DNA of 64,000 nt from a virus, in the IMG/VR virus record IMGVR_UViG_3300033144_005375, positions 18,296 to 82,295 of that record; one strand, given 5' to 3'. Below, piece after piece: positions 56,912-64,000 of the stretch (positions are counted from its first letter, which is position 1; every line of letters begins with the position of its first letter). The position numbers were made by a program, and so were the translations under genes. The notes below the pieces were generated by a model, which did not search any database, had not been told where the DNA came from, and saw nothing but the letters and a program-made list of their open reading frames with translations.

Positions 56912-58629
56912 CGTGCCACCCCCGAAATCTTGTTGCGTCCTTTCTTGGGGAGTCCAAGCTCGTCACAGAATTTTGAGACCGAGGACCCGTGATGGTTGCG
57001 GAGCCACCCGTCCCAGGCTTGGAGATCCAACTGTACGGGGCGGTGACCGTGCTTCTTGAAAAAATCCATCATCACGATACGCGCCTGCTCCAAAGTCCTG
57101 CTGTACTGCCACTCCTTCGGCAGACCGAGTGCATCGCAGAACTTGCGCAATGATGACCCACGATACTCAAGCCATCCCTGCCAAGCTGGCAGGTCCTTTT
57201 TCCGCGGTCGTTTTCCGTTCTCCTTGTAGAACCCGAAGACGACTTTGCGCGCTTCCTCCTCGGTTCGGTCCATTCGCAAGAGAGGGGCGTATCCCATTTC
57301 GTCACACACCGCAGGCAAATTCGTGCCGCGAGTCCGGAGCCACCCGTCAACCTTCTGCATGTCTTTGACCCCGGGCCGACGACCATACTTCTCGGCAAAT
57401 TTACGAATCTCGGTTCGGACTGAGCCCATCGTCCTGCCTCGTACCTCGGGACGTTTCGCTGAGAACCCCATCTCTTCACCGAGTCGGGGTAACGAGATGT
57501 CCTGCGACCGAAGCCACCGCGCGAGCTTGGGGAGATCCCGATGTCTCGGCCGATGCCCGTGGGTCTCGTTAAATTCCCCGACTTCGTGTCGAGCAATCTC
57601 CATGGTGTAGCCGTCTACGGGAAGTCCCATTTCATCGCACAGCTCCCGAAGACTGCTGTCATGTCGCTTGAGCCAGTCGGCTCCTTTTCGTACCTCCTTA
57701 TTCATCGGGCGCCGCTTCTCACGGTCGTAGAACTTTTGGACCTCTTGGGTCACCTGCTTTTTGGAAAGCCTCACACTGGCCTTCCCGGGGTGCGCAACCC
57801 GGGAAGACAGTCCCATATCATTACAGACGCCGTGGAGCGTAATGCCTTTGTGGTGTGCTCGGAGCCAACTACACCAGGCCCCCATCTCTTTGTTCGTTGG
57901 ACGGCTCCCGTGCTCGTTGAAAAATGCCTGAAGATCCTCACGGAGGCGAAGCATGGAACGACGCTTTCTGCGACCTTCAGGAAGCCCCATTTTGTCACAG
58001 AGCTTCGATAGGGTCGTACCCCTTCTCCTCAAGAAGTTGACCCACTCAATCATCTCCTTGTTCGTTGGACGGCGCCCTTCCCGGTCGTAGAGCCGCTGGA
58101 TTTCCTCACGGACCCGTTTGATCGTGCGTGGGGTCTTTCCTGTGGGGAGCCCCATTTCGTCGCACAAATCGTGGAGCGACATCTTGTGGTGGTGGGCAAG
58201 CCACTGGTTTTCGCCCGTCATCTCCCGATTCTTGGGCCGTCTACCCTCCCGGTCGTAGAACTTCCTGATCTTCCGTTCGATGCCCCCCTTCGTGCGCCCG
58301 AAATTCCGACCTCCGGGAAGTCCAAATTTCTCGCAGACCTTGTGAATCGAACTGCCGCGCCGCATCAACCACGCGTCCACGTTACGGAACCCATCTTGAT
58401 CTCTCGGGCGACGCCCGTGCCTCTTGAAGAAAGCGAGAATTTTGGTCTCCACACTTCCCATCGTTCTTTTCACGCTCTCCTTGCGATTGCGAGGCTCCGC
58501 GAGTCCCAACAAGACCGCCACACCATGGCAAGTCCGAGCTTGCGGACTTTCCAGCTTTGCCAGATCGAAACCGTCGATCTCCCCCTCGGCTCCTTCGTCA
58601 CTCATGTGGTCGGTCTTGTCGAAAGTCAC
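56908..58629 (-). CDS. Nine-repeat helical protein
   Basis: From GTG 58629 (GTGA overlap with the helicase stop) the 573-residue protein consists of a short N-terminus and nine tandem units of about 57-62 residues. Each unit has RT.....I..FY....GRRP.NKEM....WLRxxGxSLxxLCDEMGLP, with variation such as IRKFYDREGRRPKN, DLCDEMGLPTG, KLCDKMGLPEG. The pattern repeats a helix, a GRRP turn, a helix with WL and a helix with LCDxMGL. Each unit could read a few base pairs, so the chain may wrap DNA or RNA in a modular way. I do not know a named family for it. Confidence 0.65.
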   Translation of the reverse strand: MTFDKTDHMSDEGAEGEIDGFDLAKLESPQARTCHGVAVLLGLAEPRNRKESVKRTMGSVETKILAFFKRHGRRPRDQDGFRNVDAWLMRRGSSIHKVCEKFGLPGGRNFGRTKGGIERKIRKFYDREGRRPKNREMTGENQWLAHHHKMSLHDLCDEMGLPTGKTPRTIKRVREEIQRLYDREGRRPTNKEMIEWVNFLRRRGTTLSKLCDKMGLPEGRRKRRSMLRLREDLQAFFNEHGSRPTNKEMGAWCSWLRAHHKGITLHGVCNDMGLSSRVAHPGKASVRLSKKQVTQEVQKFYDREKRRPMNKEVRKGADWLKRHDSSLRELCDEMGLPVDGYTMEIARHEVGEFNETHGHRPRHRDLPKLARWLRSQDISLPRLGEEMGFSAKRPEVRGRTMGSVRTEIRKFAEKYGRRPGVKDMQKVDGWLRTRGTNLPAVCDEMGYAPLLRMDRTEEEARKVVFGFYKENGKRPRKKDLPAWQGWLEYRGSSLRKFCDALGLPKEWQYSRTLEQARIVMMDFFKKHGHRPVQLDLQAWDGWLRNHHGSSVSKFCDELGLPKKGRNKISGVAR

Positions 58630-60650
58630 GGCGTGGCCTCCATGTTCTTCTGACGCCACGCCATGACAGTTTCCTTGGAGACCGGATGGGCTTGAAGGTA
58701 CGCGTTGACCACACGCCAACTGGTTTCGTACCCCACGTAGGGCGTGGCATCACCGGACGAACTCGTGGGAGGTTTGCCGTGTTCCTCGATGTACTTCACG
58801 GTGCCGGCCATGATGTTGTCGGTGCGGTGTAAAATCCCGACAGTCCTACGCATACTCCGCTCGATCTCTTTGGCGTCACGCCCCGTCAACCGGGAAACCA
58901 TGCGCCAGTTCTTCTTCGACATCGGAGGATCGAATTTGATCTTCCCCCTGTGCTCGCGCACGACGTACTCATCGAACAAGGCGTTGAAAGCCCCCGGAAT
59001 GAGGTCCACAGGGCTCCCCACCGAAGACTTTCGAGACTTGTCCGCAGGGTCCGGCTTCTTTGGCTTGAACATCCTGCGATACGCCAGAGCAAGGGCCTCC
59101 AGCATCGCCTCCCGAGTGTCCTCATCCTTGACGACCGCCGTCACCCGAAGACGCAACAACATTTTCCCTCGGTCATCGAGCCCGAATTTCTCCGCAACAC
59201 GATCCATTTCCGCGAGGCTCAGACTGTCTTCTTCGGGCCGAAGGAACTTGAACGCCACATCAACAGCTTGCATCTCCTCATCCGTGGGCTGGAGCTTGGA
59301 CTCGATCTCGTCGAGGTCCACAGACACAGGTGCCGCAGGAGTGTTGAATTTCACCACGTCCCGGATCACCGACACGAGCATCTGCCCGGCCTCATGGTCC
59401 TCGAGATGCCCAGCCATGAGCAACGCCATCCGAAGGTGGGCGGACTCGAAGGCAGGACGCGCCATCTTGACCTTCATCTCTTTCGTGAACTCCGGCACGA
59501 AGAACGTGATCCGAGCGATCTCAGGATGAAGATGCCCCGTGATGCCCTCCTTGGTTCGGAAAGCGCGACCCCAACGCTGGTTGGTGCGTCGAATCGATTT
59601 CGGGAATCCAACGTGATAGACGTGGCTGCACAGAGGCCAGTCGGTGCCCTCGTTGAACCGCGCGCAAGCAACGATCACATCCGCCTCTGAGTCGTCGATG
59701 TGGGTCACCTCGCGCTCCGTGGCCAGGAGAGCAACCAAACTGTCCTGGAACGCTTTACCGGTGCCCACCGCGTTGTGGACCCTGGCCTTGTCGCCGCCGC
59801 GGTACGGAACGCGCTCCTTCTGGAACGCCTCCACAACACGATGACTCCACGACTTGGATTTTCCGGGAGGAACGATCACAATTACCTTCGGGTAACCATC
59901 CCTGCGCCACTCGCGAACCATTTTCTTGATCGCCCCGGTGCTGATGCGCCTGGGGAGCTTCCGCCCGTAAAGCTCATCGTTGGTACGCACCCGATAACCG
60001 GAAAGCCCCACCGCGTGGATCTCAAAGTACTTCGGGGCGTAGCGTTTCCCATCCACATCCGGCAACGAATGCTGGGCGATGGAGCGGCGCACCTGGACGA
60101 AACTTTCGTCGTACACCCGTAGACCATCCGTTCGGTAAGGCGACGCGGATACTATGGCCAAACACCCTCCACGGTCTGTCCACTCCTTGCGCTTCTTGCT
60201 GATAAGAGGCGCATCGTCTGTGGTTTCCACGGTACTCCCGTGAGCCTCGTCCACGAACAACACCCACCCCGTCAAATCCTTGGGTAGCGAAATGCCGGTG
60301 AAAGACTGACGACAGACCACCGCAGCGAACGGCCGATCCTGCCAGTGTTTCCGGAGCCATTTCCCGACAACCCGTTTGGTGCTTGGCGCCCCGTTGTAAA
60401 TGGTGGGCTCGAACAGACTTTCCGGAGCAGCCCCGTTCTTCATGAAACTGTCTCGGATCGTCACCATCGGAACCGTCACCACGGCGCCGTTCCAGTCCCC
60501 TCGACTCAACTCGGCAATAACGGAGGAGACCACGGTGGACTTCCCGGCCCCGGTCGGGGCGTTGTAAAGCACATCCCGACCATCGTGAAGGGCCCCGAGA
60601 AGGGCTTTGCGGTGCTTGACTTGGTATGGGCGGAGTTTGAACTTCGTCAT
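58626..60650 (-). CDS. SF2 DEAH-type helicase with C-terminal helical module
   Basis: The 674-residue protein has motif I YNAPTGAGKST, motif II LFVDEAHGS, motif III SASPY and motif VI QRWGRAFR, after an N-terminal YQVKHRKALLGAL like the Res/UvsW group. It is an ATP-dependent DNA or RNA translocase or helicase. The C-terminal 60 residues carry SSSGDATPYVGYETSW and VVNAYLQAH, the same block as in the 56429 protein. No nuclease domain is visible. It is three bases after the upstream gene and coupled to the nine-repeat gene, so the three products are made together. Confidence 0.85.
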   Translation of the reverse strand: MTKFKLRPYQVKHRKALLGALHDGRDVLYNAPTGAGKSTVVSSVIAELSRGDWNGAVVTVPMVTIRDSFMKNGAAPESLFEPTIYNGAPSTKRVVGKWLRKHWQDRPFAAVVCRQSFTGISLPKDLTGWVLFVDEAHGSTVETTDDAPLISKKRKEWTDRGGCLAIVSASPYRTDGLRVYDESFVQVRRSIAQHSLPDVDGKRYAPKYFEIHAVGLSGYRVRTNDELYGRKLPRRISTGAIKKMVREWRRDGYPKVIVIVPPGKSKSWSHRVVEAFQKERVPYRGGDKARVHNAVGTGKAFQDSLVALLATEREVTHIDDSEADVIVACARFNEGTDWPLCSHVYHVGFPKSIRRTNQRWGRAFRTKEGITGHLHPEIARITFFVPEFTKEMKVKMARPAFESAHLRMALLMAGHLEDHEAGQMLVSVIRDVVKFNTPAAPVSVDLDEIESKLQPTDEEMQAVDVAFKFLRPEEDSLSLAEMDRVAEKFGLDDRGKMLLRLRVTAVVKDEDTREAMLEALALAYRRMFKPKKPDPADKSRKSSVGSPVDLIPGAFNALFDEYVVREHRGKIKFDPPMSKKNWRMVSRLTGRDAKEIERSMRRTVGILHRTDNIMAGTVKYIEEHGKPPTSSSGDATPYVGYETSWRVVNAYLQAHPVSKETVMAWRQKNMEATP

Positions 60651-60653
60651 GAC

Positions 60654-61517
60654 CTACTCCCCGTCCTTTCCAGTTCCTGTTGCCAAGGGACGTGTTCCGT
60701 GCTCCTTGTAGTATTTCCGGATGCCCTTCTCGATGTCCTTGAGGTTGTGGGTTCCCACCCCCCGTTCAGGAAACAATTCGTTGAGATACAGAGGGATCTC
60801 CCGATCCTCACTGCGCAGCACCAATGAGGTCTTCAAAAGAAACTTCATCTGCTCGAGGGTTTCCGCGAAGGTCACTTTGGAGGAGTTACTCTCCCACTGA
60901 CGCAGTAAACGACCGAGCGTTTGAGTCACCCCGCGCCGATAGGCACGTTCCGCGGGACTCTGGGGAGCGAGCCCAGAGGTAGCCGTCTCTTTGGCAACTT
61001 TCCACCTGTTTCCGTTGAACACGTCGCCGAGAGCAACACGTCGCATAGGGGCCATGCTCTTGACCGCCTCCTGCAACGGCTGCCATGCCGCTTCCAAATC
61101 CTCCTTTGAATAGCAAATCGCCATCAACCGAGACGCCAAAATGTGAGGGAGCTCCTCTCCCCGGCAAAGGGCCTCATGGAGACTCACCGCATCAGGGTCT
61201 CCAGAGACTCCCTCACCGTCCTCGTCCAGAAAACTGCGACCAAAATAGTCAATGGGATCGTGAAGCATCGGATCACCAGACCACTCCGCACGCATCAGGA
61301 TGACGCAATAAGGAGCACCCTCCGGCACCGTGCCAGTCGGGAACTTCGAACTGTGCACCGCCTTCGCAATGTTCCAGTTCTTGTAGCCGTGACTTGATGC
61401 TACAGCATGGAGACAGTTGACGTGACCGAGCTCGATGCCCTGTTCCGCGAGATGCTGACGCAGCAGCTTGGCCTGAGTTTTGAGAGATGGGATGGTAGAC
61501 GAATTTGTGCTGTCCAT
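60654..61517 (-). CDS. Glyoxalase-superfamily-like N-domain protein
   Basis: From ATG 61517 the 287-residue product starts MDSTNSSTIPSLKTQAKLLRQ, then HLAEQGIELGHVNCLHAVASSHGYKNWNIAKAV. This LKxQAKxLRxxLxxxGxxLxHxxxLxxVAxxxGYxxWN pattern is found in proteins annotated as glyoxalase-superfamily and related short domains. The middle is not recognised. The C-terminus (THNLKDIEKGIRKYYKEHGTRPL) is the first half of the RP-type helical module of the next genes, then stops. The truncation of the module may be real or a lost second half. Confidence 0.6.
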   Translation of the reverse strand: MDSTNSSTIPSLKTQAKLLRQHLAEQGIELGHVNCLHAVASSHGYKNWNIAKAVHSSKFPTGTVPEGAPYCVILMRAEWSGDPMLHDPIDYFGRSFLDEDGEGVSGDPDAVSLHEALCRGEELPHILASRLMAICYSKEDLEAAWQPLQEAVKSMAPMRRVALGDVFNGNRWKVAKETATSGLAPQSPAERAYRRGVTQTLGRLLRQWESNSSKVTFAETLEQMKFLLKTSLVLRSEDREIPLYLNELFPERGVGTHNLKDIEKGIRKYYKEHGTRPLATGTGKDGE

Positions 61518-61702
61518 GATCGTGATCCTTCCTGGTGAGACCCTTAAGAGTTCCGTGCTCGCGTTACGGGGTCTGGGTCTCGAGGAGTGGTCAACGACCA
61601 GGGTTGGAGACGCAGGGTTCGTCAGCGGAGCTTTACCGAGTCTCCCGGGGGAGATGCGAGCGGTAGGCGCTCCTGATGCCTTCACCCCTTCTACCCCATC
61701 TT

Positions 61703-61819
61703 TTTTCACGAACAGCTCAACGAACGATCAACTGCCCCATCCGGGCTGTCCGAGCCCAGTCCCTCTTGATCCCGGGGTGACCCTCTTGATCCCCGGATCA
61801 GCGGCTTTTTTCGTGAAAA
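61703..61819. promoter_or_regulatory. Divergent control region with TTCGTGAAAA on both strands
   Basis: TTCGTGAAAA occurs on the minus strand (61712-61703, facing the gene at 61517, with GGGTAGAAG downstream) and on the plus strand (61810-61819, 60 bases before the gene at 61879). The same sequence on the minus strand lies shortly before starts at 47234, 51187, 53532, 55167 and 56373. This suggests a recurring promoter or binding site of the right half of the window. Confidence 0.5.
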
Positions 61820-61878
61820 TCCCAGTTTTGCTGTCAGGTGCTGTCAGCTCTCGGTGTCTACGGAGTGGACCTAATGAA

Positions 61879-62406
61879 ATGGGAATCACGAACGACCTAC
61901 ACACGCGCTGCCACCTCAACCGCCTACGCCGGCACCACGATGCCATGATGGCCCTGAGAGACGACTCGAGGGCCCAGGAGGAGTTCGAGCTCCACGCCTG
62001 GGCCTTCGCCCGGATACTCATCACGTCGGACTACATGAAGCACCTGCTCGATGACATGGTCCAGTGCCATCACCGGCAGACCACCATCTGGGAGATCGAC
62101 GCCGAGTTGGACCGAGACCAGTACCCCAACGCGATCCCTCCCATCTGGGCTCTCGAACTCGTCGAGCTCATCCTCCGTGCCTGCTCCGTCATGAGCAGCG
62201 TCGACTCCAACCACAACACCGAGTTCTACGGAGTCTGGGACGCCTTGAACATGATCGAAGAGTGGAGGCCCTTCGGCAACTACACCAACGCGATCCTCAC
62301 CACCATCTCTGAGGAGGACTACACGAAATGGAGTCGCGGGGGGCTCAACCCCAACTCGTGGCTTGGGTTCCCCATGTTCCTGAAAAAGATCCCCGACGCC
62401 AATTAG
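61879..62406 (+). CDS. Hypothetical plus-strand protein
   Basis: From ATG 61879 the 175-residue product starts MGITNDLHTRCHLNRLRRHHD and is helical with several conserved-looking aromatic residues (YPNAIPPIWALELVELIL, FYGVWDALNMIEEWRPFGNYTNAI). It lacks a signal peptide or recognised domain. The divergent region to the minus-strand gene at 61517 carries TTCGTGAAAA on both strands. A hairpin terminator follows the stop. Confidence 0.5.
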   Translation: MGITNDLHTRCHLNRLRRHHDAMMALRDDSRAQEEFELHAWAFARILITSDYMKHLLDDMVQCHHRQTTIWEIDAELDRDQYPNAIPPIWALELVELILRACSVMSSVDSNHNTEFYGVWDALNMIEEWRPFGNYTNAILTTISEEDYTKWSRGGLNPNSWLGFPMFLKKIPDAN

Positions 62407-62410
62407 AAAA

Positions 62411-62438
62411 CCCCCGCTCCCGAAGGAACGAGGGTCTT
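62411..62438 (+). terminator. Terminator-type hairpin after the 61879 gene
   Basis: Ten-base arms (62411-62420 and 62425-62434, with one G-U pair in RNA) flank a CGAA loop, four bases after the TAG. A short pyrimidine stretch (TCTTC) follows on the plus strand, and the opposite strand has UUUU after it, so the element may also work for the minus strand. Confidence 0.55.
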
Positions 62439-62450
62439 CACTGGCCGAAG

Positions 62451-62466
62451 CCGCTATTTCTAGCGG
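62451..62466. other. Short hairpin in the leader of the 62511 gene
   Basis: CCGCTA and TAGCGG form a six-base-pair hairpin with loop TTTC, 45 bases before the next ATG. It lies between the terminator-like hairpin and the next gene and could act on translation. No other feature is seen in the gap. Confidence 0.35.
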
Positions 62467-62510
62467 GTGACGGTCAGCCTGGTGAGGCCGCGCGGGTTGT
62501 AGGCCAAAAC

Positions 62511-63044
62511 ATGTTAGAAAGAATGATGACGATGACGGCAGCCTCATACCAAAACGAGTCTCTTTCTTGGGAAGAGCGGTACGCTCAACTTGAGAAACAC
62601 CACGAAGAAGAGACTGCGCGGCTCGCCACGGAAATCGAAAACTACAAGAAGCCCCCTTACGCCAGAACTACCATCATGAAAAGCGCGGAGGTTGACGAGT
62701 TGATCGAAAAGGGAATCAAATTTCCCATTCGTACGCTCCACGGCCTTGAGTTCCGTGGGCTGCTCGGGGACATCGTAAAAGAAGTCACCTTGGAGCCTAC
62801 GGGTGAAAAAGACCAATACCAAGCCAGAGTTGTCATCGTTGTCCGATGCGTCGAATCTGGATTCGCTAATCGGGAGGTCATTTTTGAAACTCAGGTCGAT
62901 GCCTCCACGCAGTCTCTCCAAAGAGGGCTCACCGTAGAACAAGAGATCGTCCTGGGTCTGCTCCAGCATCTTGTCTCCCACGAAATACAGGAAGACCTGC
63001 GCCTCGACGGAAAGCACATCGTTACCCCGAAACACGAAATTTGA
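62511..63044 (+). CDS. Hypothetical plus-strand protein, possible readthrough
   Basis: The 177-residue product (ATG 62511; other ATGs at 62523, 62526 and 62532) starts MLERMMTMTAASYQNESLSWEERYAQ. A charged helix (YAQLEKHHEEETARLATEIENY) is followed by an alpha/beta part (IRTLHGLEFRGLLGDIVKEVTLEP, YQARVVIVVRCVESG). After the TGA at 63042-63044 the same frame continues as coding-like sequence (SLDALHPSDLATPSSD ... GFKGLDHR) to TAG at 63198-63200, so an extended product of 229 residues is possible. No family is recognised. Confidence 0.5.
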   Translation: MLERMMTMTAASYQNESLSWEERYAQLEKHHEEETARLATEIENYKKPPYARTTIMKSAEVDELIEKGIKFPIRTLHGLEFRGLLGDIVKEVTLEPTGEKDQYQARVVIVVRCVESGFANREVIFETQVDASTQSLQRGLTVEQEIVLGLLQHLVSHEIQEDLRLDGKHIVTPKHEI

Positions 63045-63206
63045 AGTCTGGACGCTCTCCATCCTTCTGATCTCGCTACCCCTTCTTCGGACGCCGACGA
63101 ACCCAAGGCTCCGACCATCGGGTTCTCGGTCTTTGAAAACTTGACCGGGATCCGACCGAACGTCGCGATAACCGGATTCAAGGGCTTGGATCACCGCTAG
63201 ATCGAT

Positions 63207-64000
63207 CTAAGCCCTGCGGAACACGAGGATCGGCTCCGTGGCGCGCTCCTTCACCCGGTTCAGTCGAGCAAGCGGCATCCCCAAAGTCCTCTCGTACTCG
63301 AACCCCACTTCCAGAGCCAGAGCCTTCACGCGATCCGGCAACGGGAACACCTCTTTGCGGTGCCGAACATCAGCCACGTTCAGCGCCAGCACCCCACCCT
63401 TCCGAAGCCCCTCGTGTGATCGTTGGATGAGCGGCTTCATGAACCCCTCGATCCACTTCTCGAACGTGGAAAAGCTGCGGAAGGACTGCGCCTCACTTTC
63501 ACCGTAGTGCTCCACGTTGAAATACGGAGGCGACGTGAACACCATGTCCACCTCGGGCACCTTGAAAGTCTGGGCCGGCTGGAGAACCACCTGGGCCTCG
63601 TAGCCCAGAGCTTCCGCCAACTTCTGGTTCCCCACCACGGTCTCGGGCTCGACATCGGTGCCGACGTACTCGACCCCAGCCGCAGCCGCCCCCATGAGGC
63701 GTCCTCCCCATCCCGCACAAGGGTCCCAGACGCGCCCTCCCTTCGGACAGTACGTTTCGTACATGAGTTTTGCCACGGCTGGACGGAACACTCCTGGGGT
63801 CCGGCAGCCCATGGTGAGCGCCTGGAGGACGCGATCTGGAAGTACCGGATCCCCGTAGCGGAGCTGAAAACGGGCCGCCTTGAACAATGCCTTGTCCTCA
63901 TGCCATTTTTCGTAAGCGGAGGCACGACCTCGATAGGAGCTTCGATACCGGTGGGGAAAAAAGGAAGCACAGGCCCTCGTCCCCCTCCAAGACTGCGAGC
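63207..64000 (-). CDS. DNA methyltransferase, partial at the window edge
   Basis: The frame is open to position 64000, so the N-terminus may lie outside the window. In the visible part are RYRSSYRGRASAYEKWHED (upstream of a TTG at 63887), then WDPCAGWGGRLMGA, the AdoMet-binding motif I, and FTSPPYFNVEHY, the catalytic motif IV (TSPPY) of N4-cytosine or N6-adenine methyltransferases. The C-terminal half is alpha/beta with no target-recognition domain, so it may be an orphan phage enzyme protecting DNA from restriction. The base type cannot be given from this sequence. Confidence 0.82.
   Translation of the reverse strand, partial: SQSWRGTRACASFFPHRYRSSYRGRASAYEKWHEDKALFKAARFQLRYGDPVLPDRVLQALTMGCRTPGVFRPAVAKLMYETYCPKGGRVWDPCAGWGGRLMGAAAAGVEYVGTDVEPETVVGNQKLAEALGYEAQVVLQPAQTFKVPEVDMVFTSPPYFNVEHYGESEAQSFRSFSTFEKWIEGFMKPLIQRSHEGLRKGGVLALNVADVRHRKEVFPLPDRVKALALEVGFEYERTLGMPLARLNRVKERATEPILVFRRA

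Noticed and set aside
62544-63194. Long minus-strand frame opposite the 62511 gene
   Set aside because: It is antisense to a better coding frame, has no ribosome-binding site and its composition mirrors the plus-strand gene.
63198-63209. Palindrome TAGATCGATCTA as an origin or att site
   Set aside because: One 12-base palindrome at a gene junction is expected by chance in a window of this size, and no repeat of it was found nearby.

Overview
The window is 64 kb of a large double-stranded DNA tailed bacteriophage, most likely a contractile-tailed (myovirus-type) phage with a genome well over 100 kb. The evidence is a long run of virion and adhesin genes, dense packing with many 1-4 base ATGA, GTGA and TGATG overlaps, few intergenic gaps, no rRNA, tRNA or metabolic operons, and phage-typical genes (free-standing homing endonuclease, peptide deformylase, ClpS, NADAR, an Acb2-like protein, a small DNA methyltransferase). 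A probable spanin pair, lipoproteins and a Tat-like signal suggest a Gram-negative host. Terminase, portal and major capsid genes were not recognised and probably lie outside the window. Nearly all genes are on the minus strand, so transcription runs from high to low coordinates; four genes are on the plus strand.

Region by region: 1-9.5 kb holds a partial tail-sheath-like gene, small tail or neck-type genes, an actin-like ATPase gene that has lost its middle, a probable spanin pair and a small phospholipase-A2-like gene. 9.5-19.2 kb encodes six adhesin or fibre proteins that share modules, one with a beta-helix. An EDxHD/Vsr-like homing endonuclease gene sits at 19.3-21.0 kb. 21-33.4 kb carries further virion genes, including four tandem paralogues (22.7-26.2 kb), a SWIM-type zinc protein, a GIY-YIG-like protein and a lipoprotein with an HEIVH metallopeptidase motif. 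33.4-42.1 kb is the most unusual block: three very large paralogous proteins with repeated DLFTRPP-type N-terminal motifs, arrays of small beta modules and a GNAT-like core, plus a 83-residue gene made almost only of their shared C-terminal module.

From 42 kb on, the genes look like host-takeover and counter-defence functions: a plus-strand sulfotransferase, KptA, ClpS, an Acb2-like anti-CBASS sponge, a DUF488 protein, RNase HII, a papain/C39-like protease, a GyrB-like protein that has lost its catalytic residues, NADAR, peptide deformylase, a membrane-anchored response regulator, a von Willebrand A protein and many small zinc-ribbon proteins. At 56.4-61.5 kb four adjacent genes around an SF2 helicase share a repeated alpha-helical module (nine copies in one protein). 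The right end has two more plus-strand genes and a DNA methyltransferase gene cut by the window edge.

Several genes (1996-3232, 5718-7164, 9194-9458) need one base removed from a short homopolymer to restore a single frame, and the actin-like gene needs a larger insertion. These may be assembly errors, mutations or recoding and should be checked against reads.
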